Positions 15,336 through 23,182 of a stretch of DNA of 26,025 nt are shown piece after piece (the stretch's first letter is position 1; each line of letters opens with the position of its first letter). The notes beneath the pieces are model-generated. The model was not told the origin of the DNA. It made no database searches and saw only the letters and a list, made by a program, of their open reading frames with translations. Location of the stretch: the NCBI GenBank assembly GCA_945862495.1, contig CAMAYM010000029.1:1-26025 (forward strand), read 5' to 3'. This DNA comes from Bordetella parapertussis (GTDB lineage Bacteria; Pseudomonadota; Gammaproteobacteria; Burkholderiales; Burkholderiaceae_B). The position numbers and the translations under genes were made by a program.

Positions 15336-16520
15336 TTGCTAAAGAAACATCCAGCGCACAAGCTGAGTCAGTTTTTTCCAGCCAACCTCTGGCTGGGACT
15401 ACTTGTTTTTCTCGATGCCTGGCTCTTTATCTGGCCGTTGACCGTACGCATCTTAGCCTCCGAGCACCACGTCTGGCTTCTCAATGAAAACTGGCAAGAT
15501 CTGATTGATACGATTGGTTTGATCGAGTTGCCTCGACTCGCAATAGGCCTTGGCATGATGATCATGTCATTTGGGCTGCTGTTGCGAGCCCGCATTGCGT
15601 GGATTCTCTCGCTCTTTTTACTTATTTTTGCACTAATTCTTGATCTGTACACCTCGAGGAATCATTTCATCACCATTATTTCTGGTCTCGTATTATTTAT
15701 TCTACTTCTACGACATTGGCAAAAATTTAACCACTCTAGTTTTGCCGCCAGTAGTATGTACACCATCGTCAGTGTGAGCTGGTTATTATTTTATGCGGTG
15801 TTTGGGGCGCTTTATTTAGGTGATCAGTTCAAGCCACCCATCCATGACCCCATTTCTGCCTTTTACTTTTCTGTCATTACGATGGCAACTGTCGGCTATG
15901 GTGACATTCTGCCCATCGAGCCTTCTTCACGATTATTTGTTATCTCGATTGTCATTTTTGGTATAACCGTTTTTGCGACAGCGATTAGTGCCCTTGCGGG
16001 CCCCGTCATTGGCGGCAATCTAAGTAAGTTCATTAAAAAGAGAGCGTTGAATTCTATGAGAAAAAATCACGTCATCGTCTGTGGAACCACCCCTCTCGCC
16101 ATGAACGTAGTGGCGGGCCTTTTGGAACGAGGCCAGCATGTGACTGCGATTATTTTACAAAATGACACACATCAATTTCCTGCACATACAGATGTACTCA
16201 TCGGTGATGCCACCACGCTTGAAGTCCTCAAAGAAGCGGGGCTTCAAAATGCCCAATACATCTTGGCTCTTAAAGAGGATGATGCAGAAAATGCCTTTAT
16301 TATTTTGGCTGCAAAAGAGGTGATCGGTGACGGTACCGTCAAAACTGTTTCAGTGGTAAATGAATCCATACACCTGTCAAAAATTCAACGTGTCCATCCT
16401 GACATCATTTTTTCACCTCAAAAATTAGGAAGCGAAATCTTGACCAGAGCGCTAACTGGCGAAGTCATTGACAGTAATTTGATTACGCAGCTGTTTTTTA
16501 ACGAAAATAAAAATGCCTGA
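15336..16520 (+). CDS. kch: Kch-type potassium channel with RCK domain
   Basis: A 394-residue inner-membrane channel closely resembling E. coli Kch in layout. About six membrane helices come first, then the pore with selectivity filter TVGYGD at 185-190 and a last helix with FGITVFATAISALAGP. A cytoplasmic RCK (TrkA-N) domain runs from about residue 245 (HVIVCGTTPLAMNV). The end PDIIFSPQKLGSEILTRALTGE is strongly Kch-like. I place the start at TTG 15336, with GGTGA just before it, because this gives the E. coli-like length of about 15 residues before the first helix. An ATG at 15216 would add 40 atypical residues and nearly abut the divergent aldolase start. An internal ATG at 16056 (residue 241) could produce a free RCK domain. 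Confidence 0.85.
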   Translation: MLKKHPAHKLSQFFPANLWLGLLVFLDAWLFIWPLTVRILASEHHVWLLNENWQDLIDTIGLIELPRLAIGLGMMIMSFGLLLRARIAWILSLFLLIFALILDLYTSRNHFITIISGLVLFILLLRHWQKFNHSSFAASSMYTIVSVSWLLFYAVFGALYLGDQFKPPIHDPISAFYFSVITMATVGYGDILPIEPSSRLFVISIVIFGITVFATAISALAGPVIGGNLSKFIKKRALNSMRKNHVIVCGTTPLAMNVVAGLLERGQHVTAIILQNDTHQFPAHTDVLIGDATTLEVLKEAGLQNAQYILALKEDDAENAFIILAAKEVIGDGTVKTVSVVNESIHLSKIQRVHPDIIFSPQKLGSEILTRALTGEVIDSNLITQLFFNENKNA

Positions 16521-16550
16521 TTTCACAATACTCACTGGTAAACCCTATGT

Positions 16551-16574
16551 AAACCCGTGAAAGGGGTGGGTTTT
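16551..16574 (+). terminator. Weak possible terminator of kch
   Basis: AAACCC (16551-16556) can pair with GGGTTT (16568-16573) across an 11-base loop, followed by only a few T. It lies about 30 bases after the kch stop and just before the promoter of the next gene. The stem is short, so this is a tentative call. Confidence 0.3.
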
Positions 16575-16580
16575 GGTGCA

Positions 16581-16609
16581 TTAACATTTCAGCCTTGGTT
16601 GTATAGAAT
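16581..16609 (+). promoter_or_regulatory. Sigma-70 promoter of the TAXI receptor gene
   Basis: A -35 box TTAACA (16581-16586), a 17-base spacer and a -10 box TAGAAT (16604-16609), each 5 of 6 to consensus. Transcription should start near 16616, giving an untranslated leader of about 57 bases. This is one of the two best-formed promoters in the window and shows that the receptor gene is transcribed independently of kch. Confidence 0.65.
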
Positions 16610-16624
16610 CAGACGTCGGTCTGA
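16609..16624 (+). promoter_or_regulatory. Inverted repeat at the TAXI receptor transcription start, possible operator
   Basis: TCAGAC (16609-16614) and GTCTGA (16619-16624) form a perfect 6-base inverted repeat with the centre GTCG, directly after the -10 box and across the expected start point. A repressor bound here would block initiation. It could equally fold as a small hairpin at the 5' end of the mRNA. No regulator gene is nearby to match it with. Confidence 0.4.
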
Positions 16625-16672
16625 TGTTTAGCAGGCTGTCCGTTCTCAGCATAAAAATTATTTGGAGATGTC

Positions 16673-17626
16673 ATGAAACAATCCGCAAAAATTGCATTAT
16701 CAGCCGTCGCAATCGGTGCCGCTCTGCTAGCAACCGCACCCGCATCTGCTCAGCAAATGACCCTGATGACCGGCCCACAGGGTGGCGTTTGGGTACCGCT
16801 TGGTGGCGCACTCAAAGGCATGTGGGAAAAAGCGATTCCAGGCCTTCAAATTACAGCTCAACCAGGTGCGGGCGTGGCTAACGTCATTGGTGTCGAACAA
16901 GGCAAGGCGCAGATCGGCTTTTCAAACTCGAGCAGCGCAGTTGATGGTGCGATGGGTGTTCCACCCTTCAAGCAAAAATCGACCAATGTTTGCCAGATGA
17001 CTAACATCTATCCTCAGTATTTCCAGGTCGTTGCCACGAACTCTTCGAACATTAATTCTTATGCTGACATCAAAGGCAAGCGTTTAGTTGCTCAGTCAAA
17101 AGGCAATACCGCCGAGGCTATTACAGCCTCCATTCTCAAGCTCAATGGTTTTGACTATAGCGGTCTGTCACGCATGAACTTCCAGGCGAGCTATACCGAC
17201 GCTGTGTCAATGATGAAAGACGGACATGTGGATGTCTTTACGCTTGGCACAACAGCCCCAGCCTCAGCAGTGATGGATTTGGCGAGCGGTCGCGATATCA
17301 AGCTGGTCCCTGTCGACGACAAAACGATGGAAGGCATGCGCAAGATGAACGCTGGCTACAGCAAACTCATCATCAAAGCCGGCACCTATCCAAAGCAGGA
17401 CAAGGACGTGCCAGTCATCGGCTATCAAACACACCTGATCGTGCGTTGCGACATGCCAGAAGACGTGGTCTACAAGATGGTGAAGACCATGGCTGAAAAT
17501 ATTCCCTCCATGGCGGCTGTGAATAAAGCGATTGGCGAATTAACGCCAAAGATGATGGCGGCGGATGCTGGTATCCCCATGCACCCTGGTGCAGCCAAGT
17601 ACTTTAAAGAAGTTGGTGCTCTCTAA
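16673..17626 (+). CDS. TAXI-family TRAP transporter periplasmic receptor
   Basis: A 317-residue periplasmic solute receptor. The signal peptide ends at ASA-QQ near residue 26. The mature part begins with the family mark TGPQGGVWVPLGGALKGMWE and continues with GVANVIGVEQGKAQIGFSNS and VDVFTLGTTAPASAVMDLA. Two cysteines, in STNVCQMTN and LIVRCDMPED, could form a disulfide. The start is clear, with GGAG at 16664-16667 and a 5-base gap to the ATG. TAXI receptors work with fused TRAP permeases and are normally encoded beside them. Here the only such permease is about 11.7 kb upstream (3087-4976), so the two are probably partners at split loci. Glutamate or other organic acids are typical ligands; this ligand is unknown. 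It converges with the Fic gene through a shared terminator region. Confidence 0.88.
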   Translation: MKQSAKIALSAVAIGAALLATAPASAQQMTLMTGPQGGVWVPLGGALKGMWEKAIPGLQITAQPGAGVANVIGVEQGKAQIGFSNSSSAVDGAMGVPPFKQKSTNVCQMTNIYPQYFQVVATNSSNINSYADIKGKRLVAQSKGNTAEAITASILKLNGFDYSGLSRMNFQASYTDAVSMMKDGHVDVFTLGTTAPASAVMDLASGRDIKLVPVDDKTMEGMRKMNAGYSKLIIKAGTYPKQDKDVPVIGYQTHLIVRCDMPEDVVYKMVKTMAENIPSMAAVNKAIGELTPKMMAADAGIPMHPGAAKYFKEVGAL

Positions 17627-17642
17627 TTATGTAATATCAGAC

Positions 17643-17674
17643 CTCCAGAGTCATTGGGCTCTGGAGATCTTTTT
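17643..17674 (+). terminator. Intrinsic terminator of the TAXI receptor gene, overlapping the Fic stop codon
   Basis: CTCCAGAG (17643-17650) pairs with CTCTGGAG (17659-17666) around an 8-base loop; AGA and TCT outside extend the stem past one mismatch, and T follows at 17670-17674. The loop contains the Fic stop codon (17653-17651, minus strand), so the two convergent genes share this element. Confidence 0.75.
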
Positions 17675-18817
17675 CATTGTCGTGTCATTAATATTGTTTT
17701 GTAAAGTCAACCTGTAACGTACGCCTCGTCCTTGGCCATATTGTTCAAGCAAACCCAAGTGCACCATTACTGTGAGCTCGCGATAGGCAGTCGCACGTGA
17801 CTGGCCCGTGATGTTTACATATTTTGATGTGCTCATGTCGCCTAAAAATCCCTCGGGTTGCGCCTCAAATAGTTTGCCCAAAATCTTTAGTTGAGAAGCT
17901 GTTAGCGAAGGTTGAAAGTCTCTTAGCATCGAAAAGTAGCGGGTCTTTTCAGTTGCGGCTTGCATTTGCGCGAGCGCTGCATGGGCAGCGCGTTCGATGC
18001 ACCCAACAAACCACTCAACCCAAGGAGTGACATCAAGTGTGTCACTTGATGTTGCGGCTTGCAGTTGCGTGTAGTATCCCAATCGATCATTCATTATTTG
18101 TTGGGATAGACTCCAGATACGCTGTGAACTTTGCATGTCTTGCGCGAGGGCTAACTCACTGAGTGCACGGCCCAATCGACCATTACCATCCTCGAAAGGG
18201 TGAATCGCTTCAAACCACAGGTGCGCAATCGCTGCGCGTATTAAACCGTCGCAACTCTTTGCGCTGTCATTAAACCAATCAATCAATCGCCGCATTTGCG
18301 CGGGCACGTCAATTGAATCAGGCGCTTGGTAATGAACAATATCAGGGGCACCGTATTTAACTGACACAATCTGCATGGCCTGAACATGCTGTCGATACAT
18401 ACCTGTTTGTATCTTTACACCCAGACTGCGTCCTTCAGGAAACAACGCCGCCTGCCACATGAACAGGTCTTCGTCACGCAATGGGTATTCCCACTGTTTG
18501 ATCGCAGCCTGCAACACGTCAAGTGTGGCCTCAGTCCGCGCATCGCGAAACACATTCAGCGCACCGGGCAGACCCAACCTTCGGGCAACCGAGGCACGCA
18601 CTGAATGAACCTGCAATAGTTCACCTTCGATTTCGGCGGTGGCGACGGCCTCGGCTGCCCAGCCCTCAAGCTCTAACTGACCCCGATCCAGTAACTGCAG
18701 CGAACCAGCCAGCCCCAGCACCCGACCCTGCGCGAGGCGCGCGCGCGCCAGCACAGGCTGCAATGCAGTCAAGTCATAGTGGAAGTTTGGCCATGTCGAG
18801 GCTTGCCAGATATACAT
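17651..18817 (-). CDS. Fic-family protein (DUF4172 N-terminus, class II autoinhibited)
   Basis: A 388-residue protein with three parts, numbered from the ATG at 18817: an N-terminal DUF4172-type region starting MYIWQASTWPNFHYDL, a Fic domain with the full catalytic motif HPFEDGNGRLGR at 206-217, and a C-terminal winged-helix-like region (YVNITGQSRATAYRELTVM). Fic enzymes usually transfer AMP from ATP to a hydroxyl of a target protein. The inhibitory motif TAEIEG at 60-65 precedes the Fic core, which makes it class II; E64 would block ATP binding until released. A TTG at 18859 would extend it by 14 residues through an 18-base palindrome, so the ATG is preferred. The target is unknown and no separate antitoxin gene is visible. 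The stop lies in the loop of a convergent terminator. Confidence 0.85.
   Translation of the reverse strand: MYIWQASTWPNFHYDLTALQPVLARARLAQGRVLGLAGSLQLLDRGQLELEGWAAEAVATAEIEGELLQVHSVRASVARRLGLPGALNVFRDARTEATLDVLQAAIKQWEYPLRDEDLFMWQAALFPEGRSLGVKIQTGMYRQHVQAMQIVSVKYGAPDIVHYQAPDSIDVPAQMRRLIDWFNDSAKSCDGLIRAAIAHLWFEAIHPFEDGNGRLGRALSELALAQDMQSSQRIWSLSQQIMNDRLGYYTQLQAATSSDTLDVTPWVEWFVGCIERAAHAALAQMQAATEKTRYFSMLRDFQPSLTASQLKILGKLFEAQPEGFLGDMSTSKYVNITGQSRATAYRELTVMVHLGLLEQYGQGRGVRYRLTLQNNINDTTMKKISRAQ
18030..18052. repeat. Perfect 10-base inverted repeat inside the Fic gene
   Basis: ACATCAAGTG, a 3-base centre TGT, then CACTTGATGT: a 23-base dyad with no mismatches, inside codons for TSSDTLDVT. It could be a chance coding palindrome, an mRNA hairpin or a protein site. 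No second copy was noticed in the window. Confidence 0.6.
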
Positions 18818-18838
18818 GAAGCGAAGTATAGGCCTAAT

Positions 18839-18856
18839 CGCTTCAAAATTGAAGCG
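18839..18856. promoter_or_regulatory. 18-base palindrome in front of the Fic gene, candidate operator
   Basis: CGCTTCAA (18839-18846) and TTGAAGCG (18849-18856) form a perfect 8-base dyad with the centre AA, 22 bases upstream of the Fic ATG on the minus strand. A further GAAGCG half-site overlaps the start codon region (18818-18823). The spacing suits a repressor site at the promoter or start. The Fic protein's own C-terminal winged helix is a possible ligand (inference). Confidence 0.5.
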
Positions 18857-18893
18857 CAAAAACTCTAATATCGCATCAAATTAAAAAATTTAG

Positions 18894-19394
18894 TTAAACG
18901 ACCTCGTACGCTGCACGTTTAACCTTTGCCATGTTGGTCCCTTCGATACGCAGCAAACTCGTTGCCGCCTTGCGCTCGGGCGCATGTAAGTCACCTTCGT
19001 TATAAACGTGCGCGACACCCGGCGTGAGCGAGTAGGTTTTGGTTTGACGGACTTTGCCGGGCTTATCGCCGGCAGCGGCTTCGATCAAAGCATAATCGCG
19101 CATTTCAGTTTCGCCACGCGCTTGACCATAGATTGCCCAAGAGTGCGCATGATCATGGGGTGTCGAACTCTTTGCACCCTGATAGTTGTGCGCCACGATA
19201 CAAAAACCAAGTTCCGGATCTTCGTACACGACCTCACGCTCACCAATATTTGAGCCCAGATTCGCCTCGATAAACTGCTGGTCAACCAAAACCTCTTTTA
19301 AGAGGTCCGCAACTTTCTGACGACCCGCTGGACCGGGATGTGCTTTTAATACATCGTGACATTGACTGGCAAATTGCTGAAGTGTGTGGGCCAT
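18894..19394 (-). CDS. Cupin-fold metal-dependent protein, function unknown
   Basis: A 166-residue cytoplasmic protein. The first 45 residues look helical; the rest is a single cupin barrel. The first metal motif is in TPHDHAHSWAIYGQARGETE (H80, H82, E95 or E97) and the second in GVAHVYNEGDLHAP (H129, H137). The arrangement resembles COG5553-type or cysteine-dioxygenase-like proteins, but I cannot name the reaction. The ATG at 19394 is preceded by GGAGG ten bases upstream. It lies 95 bases downstream of the deacetylase gene and 76 bases upstream of the Fic gene, all on the minus strand. Whether the three share a transcript is unclear, since these gaps could hold promoters. Confidence 0.72.
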   Translation of the reverse strand: MAHTLQQFASQCHDVLKAHPGPAGRQKVADLLKEVLVDQQFIEANLGSNIGEREVVYEDPELGFCIVAHNYQGAKSSTPHDHAHSWAIYGQARGETEMRDYALIEAAAGDKPGKVRQTKTYSLTPGVAHVYNEGDLHAPERKAATSLLRIEGTNMAKVKRAAYEVV

Positions 19395-19489
19395 GGTGAG
19401 TCGTCCTCCAAATCGTGTATGACACGCTGCTAAGCAGCGACTGTTTATTAATTCTACCCTCGTTCAAGTCATTATTCTGTTGATTAAGA

Positions 19490-20416
19490 TCAAGATTTAG
19501 CCATGAAAGGCAAAGGCGTCTTTAACCACTGATATTGGAGCGCTTCGAGAACTGTTTGCCGATGCACTGCAACAGTCGTCTCAATCTTGGTGCCATAGCC
19601 ACCCGCCATTGAGATCGCGACGGGGATATCGAGATGCTTGGCATAGTCAAATACGACCCTGTCACGAGCTAGCATGCCCGCATTCGTGAGCTTGAGTCGA
19701 CCCAACCGGTCTCCTTCATGCGGATCAGCACCAGCCAAATAGATGATCAATTGTGGACGAAATATTTTATCCAAGTGTTCAAGCGCCTGTTTCAATGCTT
19801 GCAGGTAGACATCATCCGTCACACCGTCAGCAAGTGGCACATCCAAATCACTTGGCTCTTTTCTAAAAGGAAAGTTTTTATCGCCATGTAAAGAGAGTGT
19901 GAAAACGCTTGGATCGTTTTTGAAAATCGCAGCGGTGCCATTTCCCTGGTGGACATCCAAATCAATAATGGCGATCGGCAAACTTGCAGCAGACTGGCGT
20001 TGCATGACACGCGCAGCGACCGCCGCATCATTAAACACACAGAAGCCACTGCCTTTATCACGATAAGCATGGTGTGTGCCGCCCGCAAGATTGACGGCAA
20101 TACCGTTCTGCAAAGCAGAGTAGCAAGCTGCGATGGTTGCCCCAACTGAGCGCCGCGATCTTTCGACCATATCTGGCGTCCAAGGAAACCCAATTTCACG
20201 CTGTTCTTTAGAATCGAGGGTACCGGTCACCACCTTTTGGACATAAACCGGATCATGGGCCAAAAGTAACTGCGTATCAGTCGCTGCAGGCGCTTCACAG
20301 AGATCTAAACCAGGCGTGCCAGCAATACCATCGCGCAGCAAGCGATACTTAGACATCGGAAATCGGTGCCCCTCTGGCAGGGGCAACACAAAGTGATCCG
20401 CATAAAACGCGTCCAT
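19490..20416 (-). CDS. Histone-deacetylase-superfamily protein, class IV (HDAC11-like)
   Basis: A 308-residue zinc hydrolase. With the ATG at 20416 (MDAFYADHFVLPLPEGHRFP), the paired histidines are H115 and H116 in AGGTHHAYRDKGSGFCVFND, the zinc ligands D154 and H156 in IDLDVHQGNGT and D231 in AGADPHEGD, and the catalytic tyrosine is Y274 in GGYGTK. All are present, so it should be active. Bacterial relatives remove acetyl or longer acyl groups from small molecules (polyamines, acetoin-related compounds) or from protein lysines; the substrate here is not known. GGAG and AGGTGAT just before the ATG support this start over a longer ORF reaching 20467. The lipoprotein gene diverges 82 bases away. 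Confidence 0.87.
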   Translation of the reverse strand: MDAFYADHFVLPLPEGHRFPMSKYRLLRDGIAGTPGLDLCEAPAATDTQLLLAHDPVYVQKVVTGTLDSKEQREIGFPWTPDMVERSRRSVGATIAACYSALQNGIAVNLAGGTHHAYRDKGSGFCVFNDAAVAARVMQRQSAASLPIAIIDLDVHQGNGTAAIFKNDPSVFTLSLHGDKNFPFRKEPSDLDVPLADGVTDDVYLQALKQALEHLDKIFRPQLIIYLAGADPHEGDRLGRLKLTNAGMLARDRVVFDYAKHLDIPVAISMAGGYGTKIETTVAVHRQTVLEALQYQWLKTPLPFMAKS

Positions 20417-20498
20417 ATCACCTACTCCGCAACGTGAGATCCGTCTAAAAACGCCATTCGATGGCAAAATAAAGCTTCAATACTAGCTGGCAACATCA

Positions 20499-21392
20499 AT
20501 GCGTGCCTCAAATTCCCTGATGCGACTCCTGAAATCTGGTGTGATTGCTGTCGCAACCTTAGTTCTGACCGCCTGCAGCTCTTTACAGCTGGCCTATAAC
20601 TATGCGCCTGGACTGATCGCGTACCGTGCGAACACATACCTGAATCTTGACGAAAAACAGCAGGCACTGCTAGATCAGGAGTTGGCGACTTTTGCGGCAT
20701 GGCACGACGAAAATTTGCCGCGCTACACTTCGACCCTCAATCAGTGGGCAAACCGTCTTTCAAAGCCTGAGCCCTTTACAGGCCAAGAAGTTTTAGCGAT
20801 GCAAGAAACAATCGAACAACAACTTCAAACGCTCGGAACACGGGCAGCACATCAGCTTGCACCTCTTCTTGTGACCCTAGGGCCGCAACAGCTCAAACAG
20901 TTACAGTCCAAGTTTAAAGACGGCAACGAAGAATATTTTTCTGATTTTCTAAAAAATCCAGAGAGTCCTTCTAATATCAAAAAGCGTCATGCACGACTGA
21001 CCAAGCGTTTTGAAGATTGGCTTGGTACTTTGAGCCCACAGCAGAGAAATATTTTAATTACCGTGTCAGACAAGCGGGCCCCCATCATTCAAGCTTGGTA
21101 CACAGAGAGAACATTACGACAGCAAGCGTTGCTTCAACTGATCCAGACTCAGCAAAATGCGCCGCCTGCACAAGCACAGCAAGCTTTTGAGGACTATCTG
21201 CAAAGCCTCAGCCGCTACCGTGAACCCATGCTAAAAGATCAACGATACACGTTAAGACTTGAGTGGGCACAAGCAACTGCAGAGGTCCTCAATGTCGCCA
21301 GTCGCGAGCAAAAGCAATATCTACAAAAGAAATTGCGTGGCTATGCACAAGATTTTGCAGCGCTGACACCGAAAAGAATCGCTAAAAATTAA
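20499..21392 (+). CDS. DUF6279-like lipoprotein
   Basis: A 297-residue lipoprotein. The signal ends in the lipobox LTAC with the acylated cysteine at C26, after which SSLQLAYNYAPGLIAYRANTYLNLDEKQ matches the opening usual for DUF6279 proteins. The remainder is largely helical and rich in Gln, Lys and Arg (for example QQLKQLQSKFKDGNEEYF), with a periplasmic location expected. No function is known for the family. The start could be the ATG at 20499 or the one at 20520 (MRLLKSG), which gives a more usual 18-residue signal; neither has a clear ribosome site. It is divergent from the deacetylase gene and converges with the BT1-type transporter gene, with a 26-base gap. Confidence 0.8.
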   Translation: MRASNSLMRLLKSGVIAVATLVLTACSSLQLAYNYAPGLIAYRANTYLNLDEKQQALLDQELATFAAWHDENLPRYTSTLNQWANRLSKPEPFTGQEVLAMQETIEQQLQTLGTRAAHQLAPLLVTLGPQQLKQLQSKFKDGNEEYFSDFLKNPESPSNIKKRHARLTKRFEDWLGTLSPQQRNILITVSDKRAPIIQAWYTERTLRQQALLQLIQTQQNAPPAQAQQAFEDYLQSLSRYREPMLKDQRYTLRLEWAQATAEVLNVASREQKQYLQKKLRGYAQDFAALTPKRIAKN

Positions 21393-21418
21393 TGCTTAAA
21401 ACAAGAACACACCTTAAA

Positions 21419-23044
21419 TCAGGCAGTCCTGAAACGGGTCAGCTTAACAAAAGCAATCGCTAAAAACGGCAAACTCAGTCCGATCAAAACTGAAAGCGTT
21501 AACATCGAGCCGAGGCTTGAGTAGTTAGCCGCGACCTCAACAATACCCGTCACGGGATTACGGACCTCGCGCGTCACAGTAAAAATTTGATTGAGATATT
21601 TAGTACCGAGCTGGCTGAGTGACAGCGCGAGATTGGTAAAAGATGCCATGACCGCAAAATAGGTTGCCTTGAGATTTTCAGGTGCTGAACGCGCTATCCA
21701 AGCCAGCATTGGAATCATGGCCACCTGTCCGAGTGGAGATTCGAGTGCGGCATCCACCAAGGCAATGAAACGCGCATCCACAACGCCTCCCGTCATCGCA
21801 CTTGTCCAATGATGCAAGCCATAAAACATACCCAGCGTTGGCAAGGAAAGAACTGTGCCAAACAAGGTCAGTGTTCCGACGACATAGGCGATCGAGCGCT
21901 CGGCCATAAAGCGGCGAAAAATAAACATCCCGAGTAACGACAGGGTGCTAGCGATCAAAGATAGCATCGAAAAAAAATGTTGGTCAAACTTTAAGTCATC
22001 GATCATCCACCATGTCACGCCCGGCCCGGGACTAGGTATCGCGCGAAATACAAAGATCACGATCGCGGTGCCGACCAAGGTCGACCTTGCCTGAGGCTCA
22101 AGGTCGCGCGTCAACCGGACAATTAAAAACGTGACGATCGACATAGAACCCAAAAAGATGATTTCCTGTCCATACGGCACTTGCGTCAAACCCATCGTCA
22201 TCGTAAAGACGACAAAGACCAAGCTCCCACCCAAGATCACCCAGTTTGGCTTGGTGATTTCAATGTCTCCTGAAAGAAGCGAATGCGCTTGTTCAGCTGT
22301 TATGCCATGCGCTAATAGTTTTTTATGTGTACGCGCTTGCAATACCGACGCCAAGATCACGCCCAGCACAGAGATCAACGGAATCGCCATAGAGACCAAA
22401 TAGACCTGCAAATATTTTTCTACTTTTTGCGCCTCGTCGAGTTGCTGAACACCCGCAAACACATATAAGTTGATCACCGCCACAAATACCGAGCCGCCAA
22501 TAATTGCAACACGACCCAGTGTCTGCATCGTGGTGTGCATCAACTTGCGTCGCTCAGGATCAATGGGCTGACCTTGATCATCCACGCGGGGCACCGCCTC
22601 AACAGTCATCGCATCGGCGACGGCATCCTGCAACACATAGCCGATCGGCGCGAGCAAAGCACTCAGCACATACCAACTTTCAACCGGCATGAGGGCGGCC
22701 ATCGCCTCACGACTGCCGATCAGTCCGACCATAATTAGCAAACTGGCTGCAATCAAACTCGCGCCGAGAAACAATAATGCCCGCTTGAAGCGCCATAACA
22801 AATCAATCAAGTGACCCAGCACCATTTTGAGCGACCAAGGAATCACGACCCAAAAACTCAGGGCTGCCAAAAAGGCAACAGAGAGGTTCAGGTAATCTTT
22901 AACGAAAAACGTTCCGACAATACCTGTGAGACTTGAGATGCCCGCGGCCATATAGACCATCAGTGGAGGCAAATAAGACAGGCGCACTTCCCTTCCAAGC
23001 TCAAGGATATTGCGATCAATCCAGCGCCAAAGCGTCAGGGGCAT
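21419..23044 (-). CDS. BT1 (folate-biopterin)-type MFS transporter
   Basis: A 541-residue inner-membrane protein with about 12 membrane segments. The conserved stretch SYLPPLMVYMAAGISSLTGI, followed by FFVKDYLNLSVAFLAAL and the basic loop LIDLLWRFKRA, places it in the BT1/FBT branch of the major facilitator superfamily. Members in plants, protozoa and cyanobacteria carry folates, pterins or similar compounds; proteobacterial members are not characterised, so the substrate is open. The loop after the fifth or sixth helix (EAVPRVDDQGQPIDPERRKL) is charged. The ATG at 23044 is preceded by AAGGA nine bases upstream; longer starts at 23092 (ATG) and 23119 (GTG) add a basic tail without family support. 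It follows the oxidoreductase gene on the same strand after 138 bases. Confidence 0.75.
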   Translation of the reverse strand: MPLTLWRWIDRNILELGREVRLSYLPPLMVYMAAGISSLTGIVGTFFVKDYLNLSVAFLAALSFWVVIPWSLKMVLGHLIDLLWRFKRALLFLGASLIAASLLIMVGLIGSREAMAALMPVESWYVLSALLAPIGYVLQDAVADAMTVEAVPRVDDQGQPIDPERRKLMHTTMQTLGRVAIIGGSVFVAVINLYVFAGVQQLDEAQKVEKYLQVYLVSMAIPLISVLGVILASVLQARTHKKLLAHGITAEQAHSLLSGDIEITKPNWVILGGSLVFVVFTMTMGLTQVPYGQEIIFLGSMSIVTFLIVRLTRDLEPQARSTLVGTAIVIFVFRAIPSPGPGVTWWMIDDLKFDQHFFSMLSLIASTLSLLGMFIFRRFMAERSIAYVVGTLTLFGTVLSLPTLGMFYGLHHWTSAMTGGVVDARFIALVDAALESPLGQVAMIPMLAWIARSAPENLKATYFAVMASFTNLALSLSQLGTKYLNQIFTVTREVRNPVTGIVEVAANYSSLGSMLTLSVLIGLSLPFLAIAFVKLTRFRTA

Positions 23045-23182
23045 TTTCTTTAATCCTTCATCTCGTGAAAATTTTCTGCAGAATCTTGGCATTGATCCTT
23101 GGGAGCTCAGACTTTTCACTCATCATGTTCAGAAACCTCTTACGCCATCAAGCATTGCTGGCGGAAGCCCTTGACCCACTTA

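Noticed and set aside
19425..19439. Inverted repeat CGCTGC-TAA-GCAGCG between the deacetylase and cupin genes as a terminator.
   Set aside because: It has a six-base stem with no T-run on either strand. It may be an operator, but nothing supports that further.
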